The position numbers and the translations under genes were made by a program. A stretch of DNA of 64,000 bases from an uncultured Sphingomonadaceae bacterium (lineage in GTDB: Bacteria; Pseudomonadota; Alphaproteobacteria; Sphingomonadales; Sphingomonadaceae): NCBI GenBank assembly GCA_947493215.1, contig CANLQE010000003.1:248001-312000 (forward strand), given 5' to 3'. Below, piece after piece: positions 38,106-47,540 of this stretch; the stretch's first letter is position 1; every line of letters starts with the position of its first letter. Below the pieces are notes generated by a model, which had not been told where the DNA came from, searched no databases, and was given only the letters and a program-made list of their open reading frames with translations.

Positions 38106-39320
38106 ATGGCTGATTTTCATCAAAACGGTACTATTTCTACTCTCCACAATTTGTCCAATCGCTCGGTCGAATCGCTGGAGGCCGATTTGATGGGCTTTCG
38201 TGAAGCTAATCCGATGGCTTTGGTCCTGCCCAGTTTGTTTTCGGAGCTGGAAGGCCCCGCGTTGGAAAATATAGTCGATGAACTATGTGAAGTGCCTTAT
38301 CTGGACGATATAATCATCGGTCTAGACCGCGCGGACAAAGAGCAATTTGAATATGCAAAACACTATTTTTCACGCCTGCCACAACGCCATCATATCTTGT
38401 GGAATAGTGGTCCGCGGTTGACGGCGCTGGATGAAGAATTGAAAGAACGGGGTCTGTCACCCGCGCAACCGGGAAAAGGCCGTAACGTCTGGTTCTGCTT
38501 CGGTTATTTTCTGTCAGCGACGAATGCACAGATGGTGGGCCTGCATGATTGCGATATCCTGACCTATGATCGAGCGATGCTGGCACGGCTTATGTATCCG
38601 GTAGCCAATCCCACCTTCCCCTACGTCTTTTCCAAAGGCTATTATGCGCGAACAACCGAAGAGAAATTTAACGGCCGCGTCGTGCGATTATTGATCGGGC
38701 CGTTGCTGGCTGCACTTAAGAAAGTCTGTGAGCCTAATGACTATATTACCTACCTGAACAGTTTCCGTTACGCGCTTGCTGGTGAATTTGCGATGGGGCG
38801 GCAGGTTGTCAAAAACATCCGCATCCCATCGGACTGGGGTCTGGAAGTCGGTGTCTTGTCAGAAGTTTGGAGGAACCATTCGACCCAGTCGATATGTCAG
38901 GTCGAGATTGCGGATAATTATGATCACAAGCATCAATCGGTTTCGCATGACAATCCCAACGGTGGTCTGTCGAAAATGAGCATCGACATTACCAAATCCC
39001 TCTTCCGCAAACTCGCGACCGATGGGCAGGTTTTTTCGGCTGGTACGTTTCGTACGCTCAAGGCGACCTATTTCCGGATCGCGTTGGACCGGATCGAAAC
39101 CTTCTACAATGACGCCGTAATGAATGGTCTCACGCTGGACCGGCACGAAGAAGAAACGACGGTGGAGCTGTTCGCGCAAAATATAATGACGGCGGGCGAA
39201 GTATTTCTGGAATCGCCCAATGAAACGCCCTTCATGGCCAACTGGAACCGGATCAATAGCGCCATCCCGGATTTTACCGACCGGTTTCAGGAAGCGGTGC
39301 GACTGGATAATGAGGATTAG
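38106..39320 (+). CDS. gpgS: Glucosyl-3-phosphoglycerate synthase-like glycosyltransferase
   Basis: A 404-residue cytoplasmic GT-A enzyme joining an NDP-sugar to 3-phosphoglycerate, first step of glucosylglycerate synthesis. The catalytic features are ALVLPSLFSELEGPALENIV, the GKGRNVWFCFGYFL segment and the DXD-type metal site HDCDI. The start at 38106 is preferred (AAGGG upstream) over the frame start 38079. It lies 33 bases after the phosphatase gene, in the same direction. Assignment to GpgS rather than the mannosyl enzyme rests on the GKGRN motif and the neighbours. Confidence 0.83.
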   Translation: MADFHQNGTISTLHNLSNRSVESLEADLMGFREANPMALVLPSLFSELEGPALENIVDELCEVPYLDDIIIGLDRADKEQFEYAKHYFSRLPQRHHILWNSGPRLTALDEELKERGLSPAQPGKGRNVWFCFGYFLSATNAQMVGLHDCDILTYDRAMLARLMYPVANPTFPYVFSKGYYARTTEEKFNGRVVRLLIGPLLAALKKVCEPNDYITYLNSFRYALAGEFAMGRQVVKNIRIPSDWGLEVGVLSEVWRNHSTQSICQVEIADNYDHKHQSVSHDNPNGGLSKMSIDITKSLFRKLATDGQVFSAGTFRTLKATYFRIALDRIETFYNDAVMNGLTLDRHEEETTVELFAQNIMTAGEVFLESPNETPFMANWNRINSAIPDFTDRFQEAVRLDNED

Positions 39321-41095
39321 GCGGGATTCTGTTTCACATTGCTGATCCACACGGTTTGATAGGGTGACAATGAAAAGCCCCCTTCGATATCAGTGATGGA
39401 TTGGCCCGAAATCAGATCCCACCACAGGTCTCCTGCAATCAAATTAATATCTGCAAGCGATAGCGATTTTATTTCTTTGGTTACATTGGTGACGGCAAAT
39501 ATACTTTGCTTTCTATCCAGGCTTTGTCGCCAGATACCGAATAATCCCTCGGGCAAGGCCAATGTGAATTGCACCGCATTGGGATGAAAGGCAGGTTGTT
39601 TTTTGCGAATATCGATGAGGTTTAGAAGACGCGTAAAAACCTGCGTCTCGACCATTTCTGGATTGGCGAGCTTCCCACTAATCTCATCATAATCGAGCTG
39701 ACGGCGGTTGATGGACCGGTTGTGGCCCGTGCGGTTGACCTCCTCATATCCATTGGGCGTTGCGAGCAGGCTATGAATATAAAGCGCTGGAATACCTTCC
39801 AGCGCCAGCATAATCGCCATTGCGGCCATGAAACGATCGATTTGATGCGCGTCCGGCCCTTCCAACGTGCCCTGCATGGCCTCGAAATAGGAGATGTTCA
39901 TCTCATACGGCTTTTCCGTACCGCCCGGTCCGCGTCGCATGGAAAGTCTTCCGCCAAAGCCTTGAATCGTCGCCATCATCTGATCGACTTCGCCTTGCGG
40001 TAACACACCCTCGGTCGGACGCAATCCGATGCCATCATGACTCGCGGTGAAATTGAGATAGGTGCAACCGGTAAGTGCCGGCGGATTGCTGCGCGTCAAG
40101 CGCTTCAGATAAAGCGCATTGCCGGTCAGTAACGCATGGACAAGTAGCGGCGGCAATGAAAAATTATAGATGACATGCGCTTCATTTTGATTGCCGAAAT
40201 AGGTCAAATTTTCATGATTGGGGATATTGGTTTCGGTAATGATGATCAGGGTTTCGGCATGATGATCCATCAATGTTCTGAGCAACCGGATGATCTCATG
40301 CGTCTCATCAAGATTGATCGAAGACGTACCAGCTTTTTTCCAGAGAAATGCCACCGCATCCAGCCGAAAAATCCGAACGCCGTGATCGATATAGGCGGCG
40401 ATGATTTTAATAAACTCAAGCAACACATCCGGGTTGGTAAAATCGAAATCAAGCTGGTCGGGGCTAAATGTGCTCCAGACATGGCGATCGCCCGCCGCCG
40501 TGCGAAAGGGCGTTAGCAAAGGGTGAGACCGTGGACGAACAACCTGCCCCAAATCGGCGGCCGGATCGGCTGTATAATAATAATCCTTGCCCGGTGCTTC
40601 GTCGGACAGAAATTGCTGGAACCATTGGGATTTGCTCGACCCGTGATTGATCACAAGGTCACCCATTAACCGATAATCCCTGGCAATGGCCTCTATGTCC
40701 GACCAATCACCCAGATTTTCATCGACCTGAAGATAGTCGATCACGGAAAAGCCATCGTCTGAACTATAAGGGAAAAACGGTAAAATATGCACCGCGCCAA
40801 TGGCTTGGCCGATATGCTTTTTCAAAAAGCGATGCAGCGTTTTTAAGCTATGCTCCCCTTCTGACTGGATCGTGCTCCCATAGGTGATAAGCGCGATATC
40901 GCTCTCATCCCAAAGATGTTTGTCGGCGATATCCTGCCGCTGTATCACCTTGTCCTGGTTGGACCAAAACAGGTCTATGATACGCTCCGCCAGCGCATCG
41001 CAATCATGCTCCGGATAAAGCAGCTTAAGTTGCGCAGACAGGCGGTGCAACAGATGGTCGATAGTAGCGCGATCATTCATTTGGTGGTCCGTCAC
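39317..41095 (-). CDS. GH13_18 sucrose-phosphorylase-like enzyme, probable glucosylglycerate phosphorylase
   Basis: A 592-residue retaining phosphorylase with a TIM barrel. The catalytic nucleophile Asp is in FRLDAVAFLWKK, the acid Glu in IIITETNIPNHENL and the third Asp in TASHDGIGLRP. The H-loop and the FNFSLPP-like YNFSLPPLL match subfamily 18. In a cluster with gpgS, gpgP and a glycerate kinase the likely reaction is phosphorolysis of glucosylglycerate to glucose-1-phosphate and glycerate. It is convergent with gpgS (stops 4 bases apart) and divergent from the kinase. Confidence 0.88.
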   Translation of the reverse strand: MTDHQMNDRATIDHLLHRLSAQLKLLYPEHDCDALAERIIDLFWSNQDKVIQRQDIADKHLWDESDIALITYGSTIQSEGEHSLKTLHRFLKKHIGQAIGAVHILPFFPYSSDDGFSVIDYLQVDENLGDWSDIEAIARDYRLMGDLVINHGSSKSQWFQQFLSDEAPGKDYYYTADPAADLGQVVRPRSHPLLTPFRTAAGDRHVWSTFSPDQLDFDFTNPDVLLEFIKIIAAYIDHGVRIFRLDAVAFLWKKAGTSSINLDETHEIIRLLRTLMDHHAETLIIITETNIPNHENLTYFGNQNEAHVIYNFSLPPLLVHALLTGNALYLKRLTRSNPPALTGCTYLNFTASHDGIGLRPTEGVLPQGEVDQMMATIQGFGGRLSMRRGPGGTEKPYEMNISYFEAMQGTLEGPDAHQIDRFMAAMAIMLALEGIPALYIHSLLATPNGYEEVNRTGHNRSINRRQLDYDEISGKLANPEMVETQVFTRLLNLIDIRKKQPAFHPNAVQFTLALPEGLFGIWRQSLDRKQSIFAVTNVTKEIKSLSLADINLIAGDLWWDLISGQSITDIEGGFSLSPYQTVWISNVKQNPA

Positions 41096-41144
41096 TCCGA
41101 AAAGCTGCTTGACGCCGATAGGACAATCGGGCCTTTATTGTGCA

Positions 41145-42425
41145 GTGCATAAAACAGCAAATCCCGATTCAATAAAAGCTTTTTTAAAAGACCTTTATCT
41201 GAAGGCACTGCAACCGGCTCTGCCAGAAAATGCTATGCGCAATGTCGAATGGCCAGAGGTACCGGGGCGGACCTATTTGCTTGCGGTTGGCAAGGCAGCA
41301 ACACAGATGGCCGCTGCGATTCATAATCGCTTGCCAGAAGACGCTGAAGGCCTGATTGTCACGCGACAAGGCTATGCTCAACCAGGGTTCGCGCCAGATA
41401 ATTTGCACATTGTCGAGGCATCCCATCCCGTGCCGGATGCTGCGGGACTGCAAGCCGCGCAAACCGCATTGGCGGCGGTTGAAGGACTTGGCAAAGACGA
41501 TCTGCTGCTCGTGCTAATGTCTGGGGGTGCTAGCGCGCTGCTCCCTGCGCCTGCTGATGGGATATCCCTCGCGGAAAAACAGGCGATTACCCGATCTTTG
41601 CTCCACTGCGGCGCGCCGATAAGTGAAATGAATATCGTCCGTAAACATCTCTCCGCCATAAAGGGCGGGCGATTGGCTGCCAGAGCCTGGCCAGCTGCAA
41701 CCCATATGATCGCGATTTCAGATATTCCCGGTGATGATATCGCACTAATTGGTTCCGGACCGACCGTTGCGGATAGTTCAACTTGTGCAGAATCGCTCGC
41801 GATTATCGAGAAATATCAAATCACACTGCCGCCAGCGATACGATCGATGCTAGAGACGGGCGCGCTTGAAACGCCGAAATTTGACAATCCAAAAATGCAA
41901 CGCACGACCGCCGGGCTATGCGCGCGCCCGGCCGATATGTGTGCGGCGGCGGCAGAGGCGGCGCAAGCTTTAGGCTATGAACCGCTTATGCTCGGCGATG
42001 CTTTGGAAGGCGATGCTTTAGCGCTTGGTCATGCCCATGCTGAGCAAGCGCTAAAGCTCAAGGCGGAAGGCCGCAAGGTTGCTCTGATTTCCGGAGGGGA
42101 AGCCACTGTAACCGTTCGCAATCGGGATGGACGGGGCGGTCGTTGTACCGCTTATTTGCTGGCCTGCGCATTAGCTTTGGCAAGCGAGTCAGGAATTAGC
42201 GGCTTTGCCGCTGATAGCGATGGCATAGATGGCTCGGAAGACAATGCTGGAGCATTTTTATGGTCAGGGGTCTTGGATCTTATGGCTGGTGCCGAACAGG
42301 CCCGCCATCTGCTCGAATACGACAATAGCTATATCGCCTTCAAAGAGGCTGATGCTCTCTTGATGACAGGACCTTCCGGCACTAACGTTAATGACTTAAG
42401 AGTGCTTCTCATCGACCAACCGTAA
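41145..42425 (+). CDS. Glycerate 2-kinase (MOFRL/TtuD family)
   Basis: A 426-residue ATP-dependent kinase producing 2-phosphoglycerate. Conserved features are LLAVGKAATQMAAAI, VEASHPVPDAAG, LVLMSGGASALLPAPADGIS, the ISDIPGDDIALIGSGPTV stretch, and C-terminal FAADSDGIDGSEDNAGAF. The start is uncertain: a GTG at 41145 gives the usual family N-terminus (a TTG at 41109 is also open). It would use the glycerate released by the adjacent phosphorylase. Confidence 0.9.
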   Translation: MHKTANPDSIKAFLKDLYLKALQPALPENAMRNVEWPEVPGRTYLLAVGKAATQMAAAIHNRLPEDAEGLIVTRQGYAQPGFAPDNLHIVEASHPVPDAAGLQAAQTALAAVEGLGKDDLLLVLMSGGASALLPAPADGISLAEKQAITRSLLHCGAPISEMNIVRKHLSAIKGGRLAARAWPAATHMIAISDIPGDDIALIGSGPTVADSSTCAESLAIIEKYQITLPPAIRSMLETGALETPKFDNPKMQRTTAGLCARPADMCAAAAEAAQALGYEPLMLGDALEGDALALGHAHAEQALKLKAEGRKVALISGGEATVTVRNRDGRGGRCTAYLLACALALASESGISGFAADSDGIDGSEDNAGAFLWSGVLDLMAGAEQARHLLEYDNSYIAFKEADALLMTGPSGTNVNDLRVLLIDQP

Positions 42426-42452
42426 TGTCCGCTTTCGGGATATAGCGGTCAT
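42424..42452. repeat. Type A palindromic repeat after the glycerate kinase gene
   Basis: AATGTCCGCTTTCGGGATAT followed by AGCGGTCATT begins inside the TAA stop codon. Arms AATGtCCGC and GCGGtCATT pair with a single mismatch. Confidence 0.65.
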
Positions 42453-42562
42453 TGGGCTTGCTTTTAAATCAGCGGCTTTATCATCATCTGCGCTCAGGTT
42501 ATGCATTGAACGATTGTACTAATTGTCTATGATCAGGCGCAGCTGAACAGGAAGATTTCTCG

Positions 42563-43372
42563 TTGCCTCACAATACCCATCGAGATTGGATGCATCATTC
42601 AAATGGTGATGCAAATCGCATCGAAGCTTTTTTCTCTGGCTTGGCGTACTCCCCACATCGCCACGACAAATTTGTTATCGGTATGACTATTGAAGGCGTG
42701 CAGAGCTTTCGATATCGAGGCGAGGATCGCCATTCTCTGCCCGGCGGGATAGTTATATTGCATCCCGATGAAACACATGACGGCCGCGCTGGAACAGAGC
42801 ATGGTTTCCGATATCGATCTGCATATGTGGAACCGGCGACAATTCAAGCCGCGTTAGGTGGGAAAACCTTGCCATTCATTGCGGAGGGCATGTCGACAGA
42901 TCGACGCTTGTTCAACGCTGTTGTACGATTACTTGAGGGATATGATGATACTCTAGATCCCCTTAACCTCGACGACATAATGTATGAAGTTGCATGGAGT
43001 TTGGAAGCGATTAGTGATCAGCGGGAAACCAAAGGCAGCTATAATTACCGCGCGACTGAGATTGCAAAATCCTATATTGATGCGCATCTGGGCGAGCAGA
43101 TTACCATGGATCAGTTAGAACAAATCTCAAACCATAATAGGTGGGAGTTATCTAGAGATTTTCGCGCACTACTTGGTACGAGCCCTTATCGATATCTGAT
43201 TATGCGTCGACTTGAAAAGGCACGATGCATGCTTGCCGAGGGCAATGCCATCGTTGAAACAGCCATCGCTTGCTCCTTTTCGGATCAAAGCCACCTAACT
43301 CGCCACTTCAAAAAAACCTTCGGGCTTACACCCAAGAAATGGCAAGATGTACTGAAGGCGGGAAGCTTCTAG
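42563..43372 (+). CDS. AraC-family transcriptional regulator with cupin sensor
   Basis: A 269-residue activator. Residues 20-130 form a cupin-like effector domain (YSPHRHDKFVIGMTIEGVQS, ILHPDETHDGR). Residues about 165-265 hold two helix-turn-helix motifs (ITMDQLEQISNHNRWELSRDF and IVETAIACSFSDQSHLTRHF, then KTFGLTPKKW). The TTG at 42563 after AGGAAG is a plausible start; an ATG at 42590 would also work. No target gene is obvious nearby. Confidence 0.88.
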   Translation: MPHNTHRDWMHHSNGDANRIEAFFSGLAYSPHRHDKFVIGMTIEGVQSFRYRGEDRHSLPGGIVILHPDETHDGRAGTEHGFRYRSAYVEPATIQAALGGKTLPFIAEGMSTDRRLFNAVVRLLEGYDDTLDPLNLDDIMYEVAWSLEAISDQRETKGSYNYRATEIAKSYIDAHLGEQITMDQLEQISNHNRWELSRDFRALLGTSPYRYLIMRRLEKARCMLAEGNAIVETAIACSFSDQSHLTRHFKKTFGLTPKKWQDVLKAGSF

Positions 43373-43602
43373 CGCACAATCATTCTATAAAGTTTAATCC
43401 GCGCTGATTAGACCACCACTTTAATCGCAAGGATAGTAGTGGAATGTTAGTGGAACCAAGCCTCAAAAATATCGAATGTTTTCAATATCGCTAAGCTGAC
43501 TCAGCAATTGATCGAGCAAAATGCCGATTTGCAAAATGCCGACAAACTCTGACGCGCATCCTGTAAATCTATCTAAAAATTATTCGAGATTGAACCCAGA
43601 TT

Positions 43603-44403
43603 ATGAATAACAAAAAATTATTGATAACATCCTATCCAATTGTTGTTGTGCTGGGTGTCGTCCTCCTATGTATCCTGATACTCAGATTGTCTGGCTTGCT
43701 CTACTTAGGCAGTTCCTTCGCTAACGAGATGAAATTGGGCACGGTACAAACGCTTCTTTCAATTGCGGCAGTATTTCTGATCATTCGAACCGGACTTCTG
43801 CCTAAAATCAACATTCAAACACCAATTAAAGAGTGGACCAAATATTGGTGGGTCGCGACCCTTCCGACGGCTTTGTTAGGTGTGATCAACTTATTGTCCG
43901 TGGAATGGAGCAAAACAGCATTTGATATCGCTAGTTTTGCTGGCTGGACATTCAACAACTTCTCCACTGGGTTATTTGAAGAGCTGTTGCTCAGAGGGTT
44001 CTGTTTTGCCTATTTGTATCGGGCATGGCAGCATAAGAAACACGGTCTTTTGAAGGCCGCGATTGCACAGGCACTAATTTTTGGCTTCGCCCATCTGGTA
44101 AATCTGCAAAACTCTCCGGCAATTGATGTCTACGCACAGGTTATATATGCTACGCTTCTTGGCATTGGATTCGCTGGCATAGTTGTATTTTCCAAAAGCC
44201 TTTGGCCCGCAATCGGTCTTCACAGCTTGATCAATGCCGCGGGTGACATCAACCCGTTTTTTGTAGAAGGTTATTCAAGAGAAGCGCCGGATCCTGGCAC
44301 CTACATTGTCGCACTTCCGCTTATCTTCATAATTTCAACATTGCCTGGTTTGTTCTTGATACTGAAAGCCGAGAAACAAGCAGTGACTGCGAATGAGTTG
44401 TGA
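43603..44403 (+). CDS. CPBP-family intramembrane glutamic protease
   Basis: A 266-residue protein with about eight membrane helices. The catalytic EE-xxx-R motif is at E126-E127...R131 (FEELLLRGF), followed by H164 in FGFAHLVN and a further His in GLHSLINA. Known CPBP members include Rce1-type prenyl-protein proteases and bacteriocin-immunity proteins. It is directly followed, in the same frame after its TGA, by a truncated metallo-beta-lactamase-fold gene. Confidence 0.9.
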   Translation: MNNKKLLITSYPIVVVLGVVLLCILILRLSGLLYLGSSFANEMKLGTVQTLLSIAAVFLIIRTGLLPKINIQTPIKEWTKYWWVATLPTALLGVINLLSVEWSKTAFDIASFAGWTFNNFSTGLFEELLLRGFCFAYLYRAWQHKKHGLLKAAIAQALIFGFAHLVNLQNSPAIDVYAQVIYATLLGIGFAGIVVFSKSLWPAIGLHSLINAAGDINPFFVEGYSREAPDPGTYIVALPLIFIISTLPGLFLILKAEKQAVTANEL

Positions 44404-44418
44404 TTCCCGATCAAATTC

Positions 44419-44895
44419 ATGCAATACAAAAATCGTTCTTCATCTACATACCCGATAGATCGTGATCCAGGCAGTTTCCAAGTTGGCAACATAGAGGTGC
44501 GCGGGATCGCGATCCGGCATGCCGATGCCGAAACTATTAGAAAAAGCGGTGGTGATGCCTTCAACACAATATGGATCATAAAAATTGCTGGTAAAAAGAT
44601 ATTGCACCTAGGTGATACCCCCGAACGGACCGATGCCGAGCTATCAAGCATTGTACCGGTCGATAATATTCTAACCAATCCAGAAAAGTTTGAGCGGATT
44701 GATAGCATGAAAGCAGTGCTCAAGGCCGATTCAATTATACCCATGCATTATCGCTTACCGTCCAACGGTGAAGAAGGAGCAGGTAATGATCAGCGCATGA
44801 ATACCGTTGATAAATGGCGAGTCGAAAATAGGAAAGCTGCCCGATTGACCGGCAGCAGCCATAAGCTGAGCAGCTTGGTGGAAGAGATCAAGTGA
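44419..44895 (+). pseudogene. 5'-truncated metallo-beta-lactamase-fold hydrolase
   Basis: The 158-residue frame matches only the C-terminal half of an MBL-fold hydrolase: IEVRGIAIRHADAE, a IIKIAGKKILHLGDT strand-Asp motif and IIPMHYRLP with the final His. The N-terminal HxHxDH metal site, usually about 100 residues earlier, is absent, and there are just 15 bases between the CPBP stop and the first ATG. The frame is the same as the CPBP gene across its TGA. Probably a decayed gene end joined here by deletion. Confidence 0.75.
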
Positions 44896-45048
44896 GAATG
44901 ATACTAAACTTTGGTGACCTGCTTCATCTCTAAGTGAAATGCGTTTGCTTGAGCTCAAAAAAGCAAGCTTGAGGCATTGATGTGAACCAAAGAACCTAAT
45001 TCGATATTAACTCCAGCCACTTATAAATTTTCCGATATGGAGCTCCAA

Positions 45049-45612
45049 ATGCCAATTATATTTGAAAAGTCAGCCATTACTTCAATGTGGCTGAAACTAG
45101 CTTACCTTATGATGGTTATCATTGTCTGCGGGGCGTTGGTTGTCGCGGGCTGGTTTATCGATGACTTTTTTGCATGGATTGTGATTGGGCTGTTTCTATT
45201 AATTGGCGCGGCAGTTGGCATCGCAACTTTCCGTGATATGTTGATATATTCCAGAGCGCGCGGCAAATGGCGTGTCGAAATCAATGGATACGAACTCATC
45301 TGGCGATCGCCGGTACAAGAGTTGTTTCAATCCTTTCGCATAAAGCTTGACGAAATCGAACTCCTACAATTTGTGCTGGTGAAATCAGGCGGAACCAAAT
45401 CGCGCACCAGCAAACGTGAGTTTTTCATCCATCTCAGAGATGGACGCACCATGCAGATTCCCTCGCAAGAAGGCGGTGTGTGGGTCAATGATGTGTTTAA
45501 GGCGTTAAAGAAGCAAGGAATTGGCTACGAACATCAGAGCATGCGGAGTGAGAAATTTCATCCGCAGCGAAAGAGCTTTGTCATCATACCAATGGAGGAT
45601 TGGCCTACGTAA
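45049..45612 (+). CDS. Two-helix membrane protein with a PH-like domain
   Basis: A 187-residue protein. Two membrane helices (about 13-39 and 43-65), then a globular domain with alternating strands (WRVEINGYELIWRSPVQELF, REFFIHLRDGRTMQI). This is the usual layout of small bacterial PH-like proteins. The start at 45049 has GGAG 6 bases upstream. Function unknown. Confidence 0.65.
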   Translation: MPIIFEKSAITSMWLKLAYLMMVIIVCGALVVAGWFIDDFFAWIVIGLFLLIGAAVGIATFRDMLIYSRARGKWRVEINGYELIWRSPVQELFQSFRIKLDEIELLQFVLVKSGGTKSRTSKREFFIHLRDGRTMQIPSQEGGVWVNDVFKALKKQGIGYEHQSMRSEKFHPQRKSFVIIPMEDWPT

Positions 45613-45643
45613 GTTTACATTCGTTCAATCGGTGAAAATTTTT

Positions 45644-46003
45644 TCAACGTTTGACTAGATTTATGAGCAATCGGATACTGAAGTCCAGTAGCGTCCAAAA
45701 TAGATAAAACAGGCACCCAATTACAATGGACACCGTGAGATAAACTGGCATCCAGGTTATTCCGCCATTACACGCTTCATATTCAACTGTTTTGATACAG
45801 TCATTTCCTACCCAGGCAAAAGGAACAAGAAAGCTACATATCGCGAAAATTGTGGCAGTTTTGTATGTTTTGGTTTTGATCATGCAGAATGTCGCCACAC
45901 CGATGGTAATCAATATCGCCAATATCCAATAGATTTCAATTGAGCTCATTGCCCGCTTCCAAAGTCGTTGATGTTTATCCCAATAAGAATATTCGTTTTC
46001 CAA
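45644..46003 (-). CDS. Hypothetical membrane protein
   Basis: A 119-residue protein with three predicted helices (about 20-42, 48-66 and 86-112) and two Cys in an exposed loop (DCIKTVEYEACNGG). AT-rich DNA. Convergent with the PH-like gene. No family recognised and the start is unsure; an ATG at residue 19 is an alternative. Confidence 0.55.
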   Translation of the reverse strand: MENEYSYWDKHQRLWKRAMSSIEIYWILAILITIGVATFCMIKTKTYKTATIFAICSFLVPFAWVGNDCIKTVEYEACNGGITWMPVYLTVSIVIGCLFYLFWTLLDFSIRLLINLVKR

Positions 46004-46060
46004 AGATCAAGGTGGGTAGGATTGTCTTCCAATAATCAGCAAAATGTAAACATTTATGCG

Positions 46061-46123
46061 TCTGTTTTGAGATATTGCAGTCACAACGCTTGTGCCCGCA
46101 GTGGGCGCAAAAGCCGGCAATAG
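46061..46123. repeat. Degenerate composite palindromic repeat
   Basis: A type A right half (GAGATATTGCAGTCACAACGC) is followed by a type B unit (TGTGCCCGCAGTGGGCGCAAAA) with worn arms. The order and spacing equal those at 37120-37182. Located in the gap between two minus-strand genes. Confidence 0.55.
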
Positions 46124-46130
46124 ATTTCAA

Positions 46131-46730
46131 CTAATATAGAGATTTTCGATAGAGCTTATCGACAGTATTTTGGTCAACCGGTCCAACGTCCATCCCCGCA
46201 TGATCCCTGACGATTTCATTCAGTGTCGCAACTGGTCGCTCTTGTGGCCATGTTTCCGGTTTCCACAATCCAGCTCTCATCGGTGCCTTTCCGCAATGGC
46301 TGAAAATTTCATCCACTGAAATTCTCAATACTGTTTTCGGGCTCCTGCCCTTTACCGCAAAGTCATTCAATATTTCGGCATCAATTAGAATATTCGCACT
46401 GCCATTTACGCGAAGAGTTTCATTCACGGCCGGAATCATAAAAATGAGCGCCACACGAGGGTTTTTCAGAAGGTTGATCATTCCATCAAGCCTGTTGTTA
46501 CCCGGCCGGTCTGGCAACAAGAGATGCTTGTCATCCTGAACCATCACAAAGCCAGCGGGATCGCCCTTGGGCGACACATCAAGACTTTCGCCATCAGTTG
46601 TTGCTAAAATCAGGAAAGTTGAGTTTGCGATGAACTCTCGGCAGTGCCTATCCAGCGACTGAATTACTTTTTGGGCTGCTCTCGGGTTTGGTTGGCCATA
46701 AAGCTTGCGAAGGCGTTCTTCCGTCATCAT
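46131..46730 (-). CDS. Pyridoxamine-phosphate-oxidase-fold FMN protein
   Basis: A 199-residue flavin split-barrel protein. FLILATTDGESLDVSPKGDP, HLLLPDRPGNNRLDGM.NLL and the C-terminal WKPETWPQ are features of MSMEG_1061-type PPOX proteins, which use FMN or F420 as a reductase. The start MMTEERL (46730) is more likely than 46745. It is downstream of a PdxH-like gene in the same direction, so two split-barrel proteins are adjacent. Confidence 0.83.
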   Translation of the reverse strand: MMTEERLRKLYGQPNPRAAQKVIQSLDRHCREFIANSTFLILATTDGESLDVSPKGDPAGFVMVQDDKHLLLPDRPGNNRLDGMINLLKNPRVALIFMIPAVNETLRVNGSANILIDAEILNDFAVKGRSPKTVLRISVDEIFSHCGKAPMRAGLWKPETWPQERPVATLNEIVRDHAGMDVGPVDQNTVDKLYRKSLY

Positions 46731-46791
46731 AATTGAAACCTCCATTTCGACGACTAGAGTTTGATTGAGTGAACTAAGACAATGCTAAAAG

Positions 46792-47421
46792 TTAGGGAAT
46801 CAGCCAAGATTGTTTCCATTGCTTGGTTCTTTCATCTCTTCGGTATTCAAGACGCTCATGAAATCGATCTTTCCTGCCTTGCCAGAATTCGAAGTTATCG
46901 ACTTTGATTTTGTACATGGACCATAAATTTGGTCGAGAGATGGGGGCCGAACATAAGACTAGTTTCTGCGTCTGATTATAGATTTTGATAAGCTGTTCGC
47001 GAGAAGTCTCTTGGCTCTGCCGCCCGATACTAGCAATTGCTTGAGCGCTCCGCTCTCTCGCATTAAAAACCTCATCAGACCTTTCGTTTGACAGAGGAGT
47101 CGCTATTCCCCGAACATGAATCTGTTGGATAGTTTCCCTCCACCAAAGAGTACCAGATACCGCCGCGTTATTCGCGATGTCCCGGCATTTTTTGCTGTTT
47201 CCACTTGACGCGAACTCAACAGCTCCGTTGGTTTCTTTTAAAAGAACCACTCTGGTGCTAGGCATCCCCTGCAAATCTACCGTCGCAAGAGTCAGTCCAT
47301 TAGGTTCTGTAACACCAACGCGTTTCGCTTCGGAGGTCCATTGCGTAAAAAGTTCCCATGGGTTTTTTGGAGGAGAAGATAACCAATTGTCCACCAGATC
47401 TGGATTTCCGTCTAAACTCAT
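46792..47421 (-). CDS. PdxH-like pyridoxamine 5'-phosphate oxidase
   Basis: A 209-residue protein with FMN-barrel features: PNGLTLATVDLQGMPSTRVV, RGIATPL, and the C-terminal FWQGRKDRFHERLEY and WKQSWLIP that mark PdxH. Some standard positions differ (SIGRQSQET in place of the usual ...SxQS). True PdxH proteins make pyridoxal phosphate from PNP/PMP. The AT-rich setting and divergence suggest an accessory paralogue rather than the housekeeping copy. Confidence 0.8.
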   Translation of the reverse strand: MSLDGNPDLVDNWLSSPPKNPWELFTQWTSEAKRVGVTEPNGLTLATVDLQGMPSTRVVLLKETNGAVEFASSGNSKKCRDIANNAAVSGTLWWRETIQQIHVRGIATPLSNERSDEVFNARERSAQAIASIGRQSQETSREQLIKIYNQTQKLVLCSAPISRPNLWSMYKIKVDNFEFWQGRKDRFHERLEYRRDERTKQWKQSWLIP

Positions 47422-47540
47422 AGTGTTAACCTAATATCGAAAAACGAAAATAGCTGAAGTTAATCCATTGTAACATCAGTTTTGGTTGCGAAAAGACGCG
47501 AAGTTTTGATCAGTTTCATTGGTTTGGTTCCCGATTGTTT

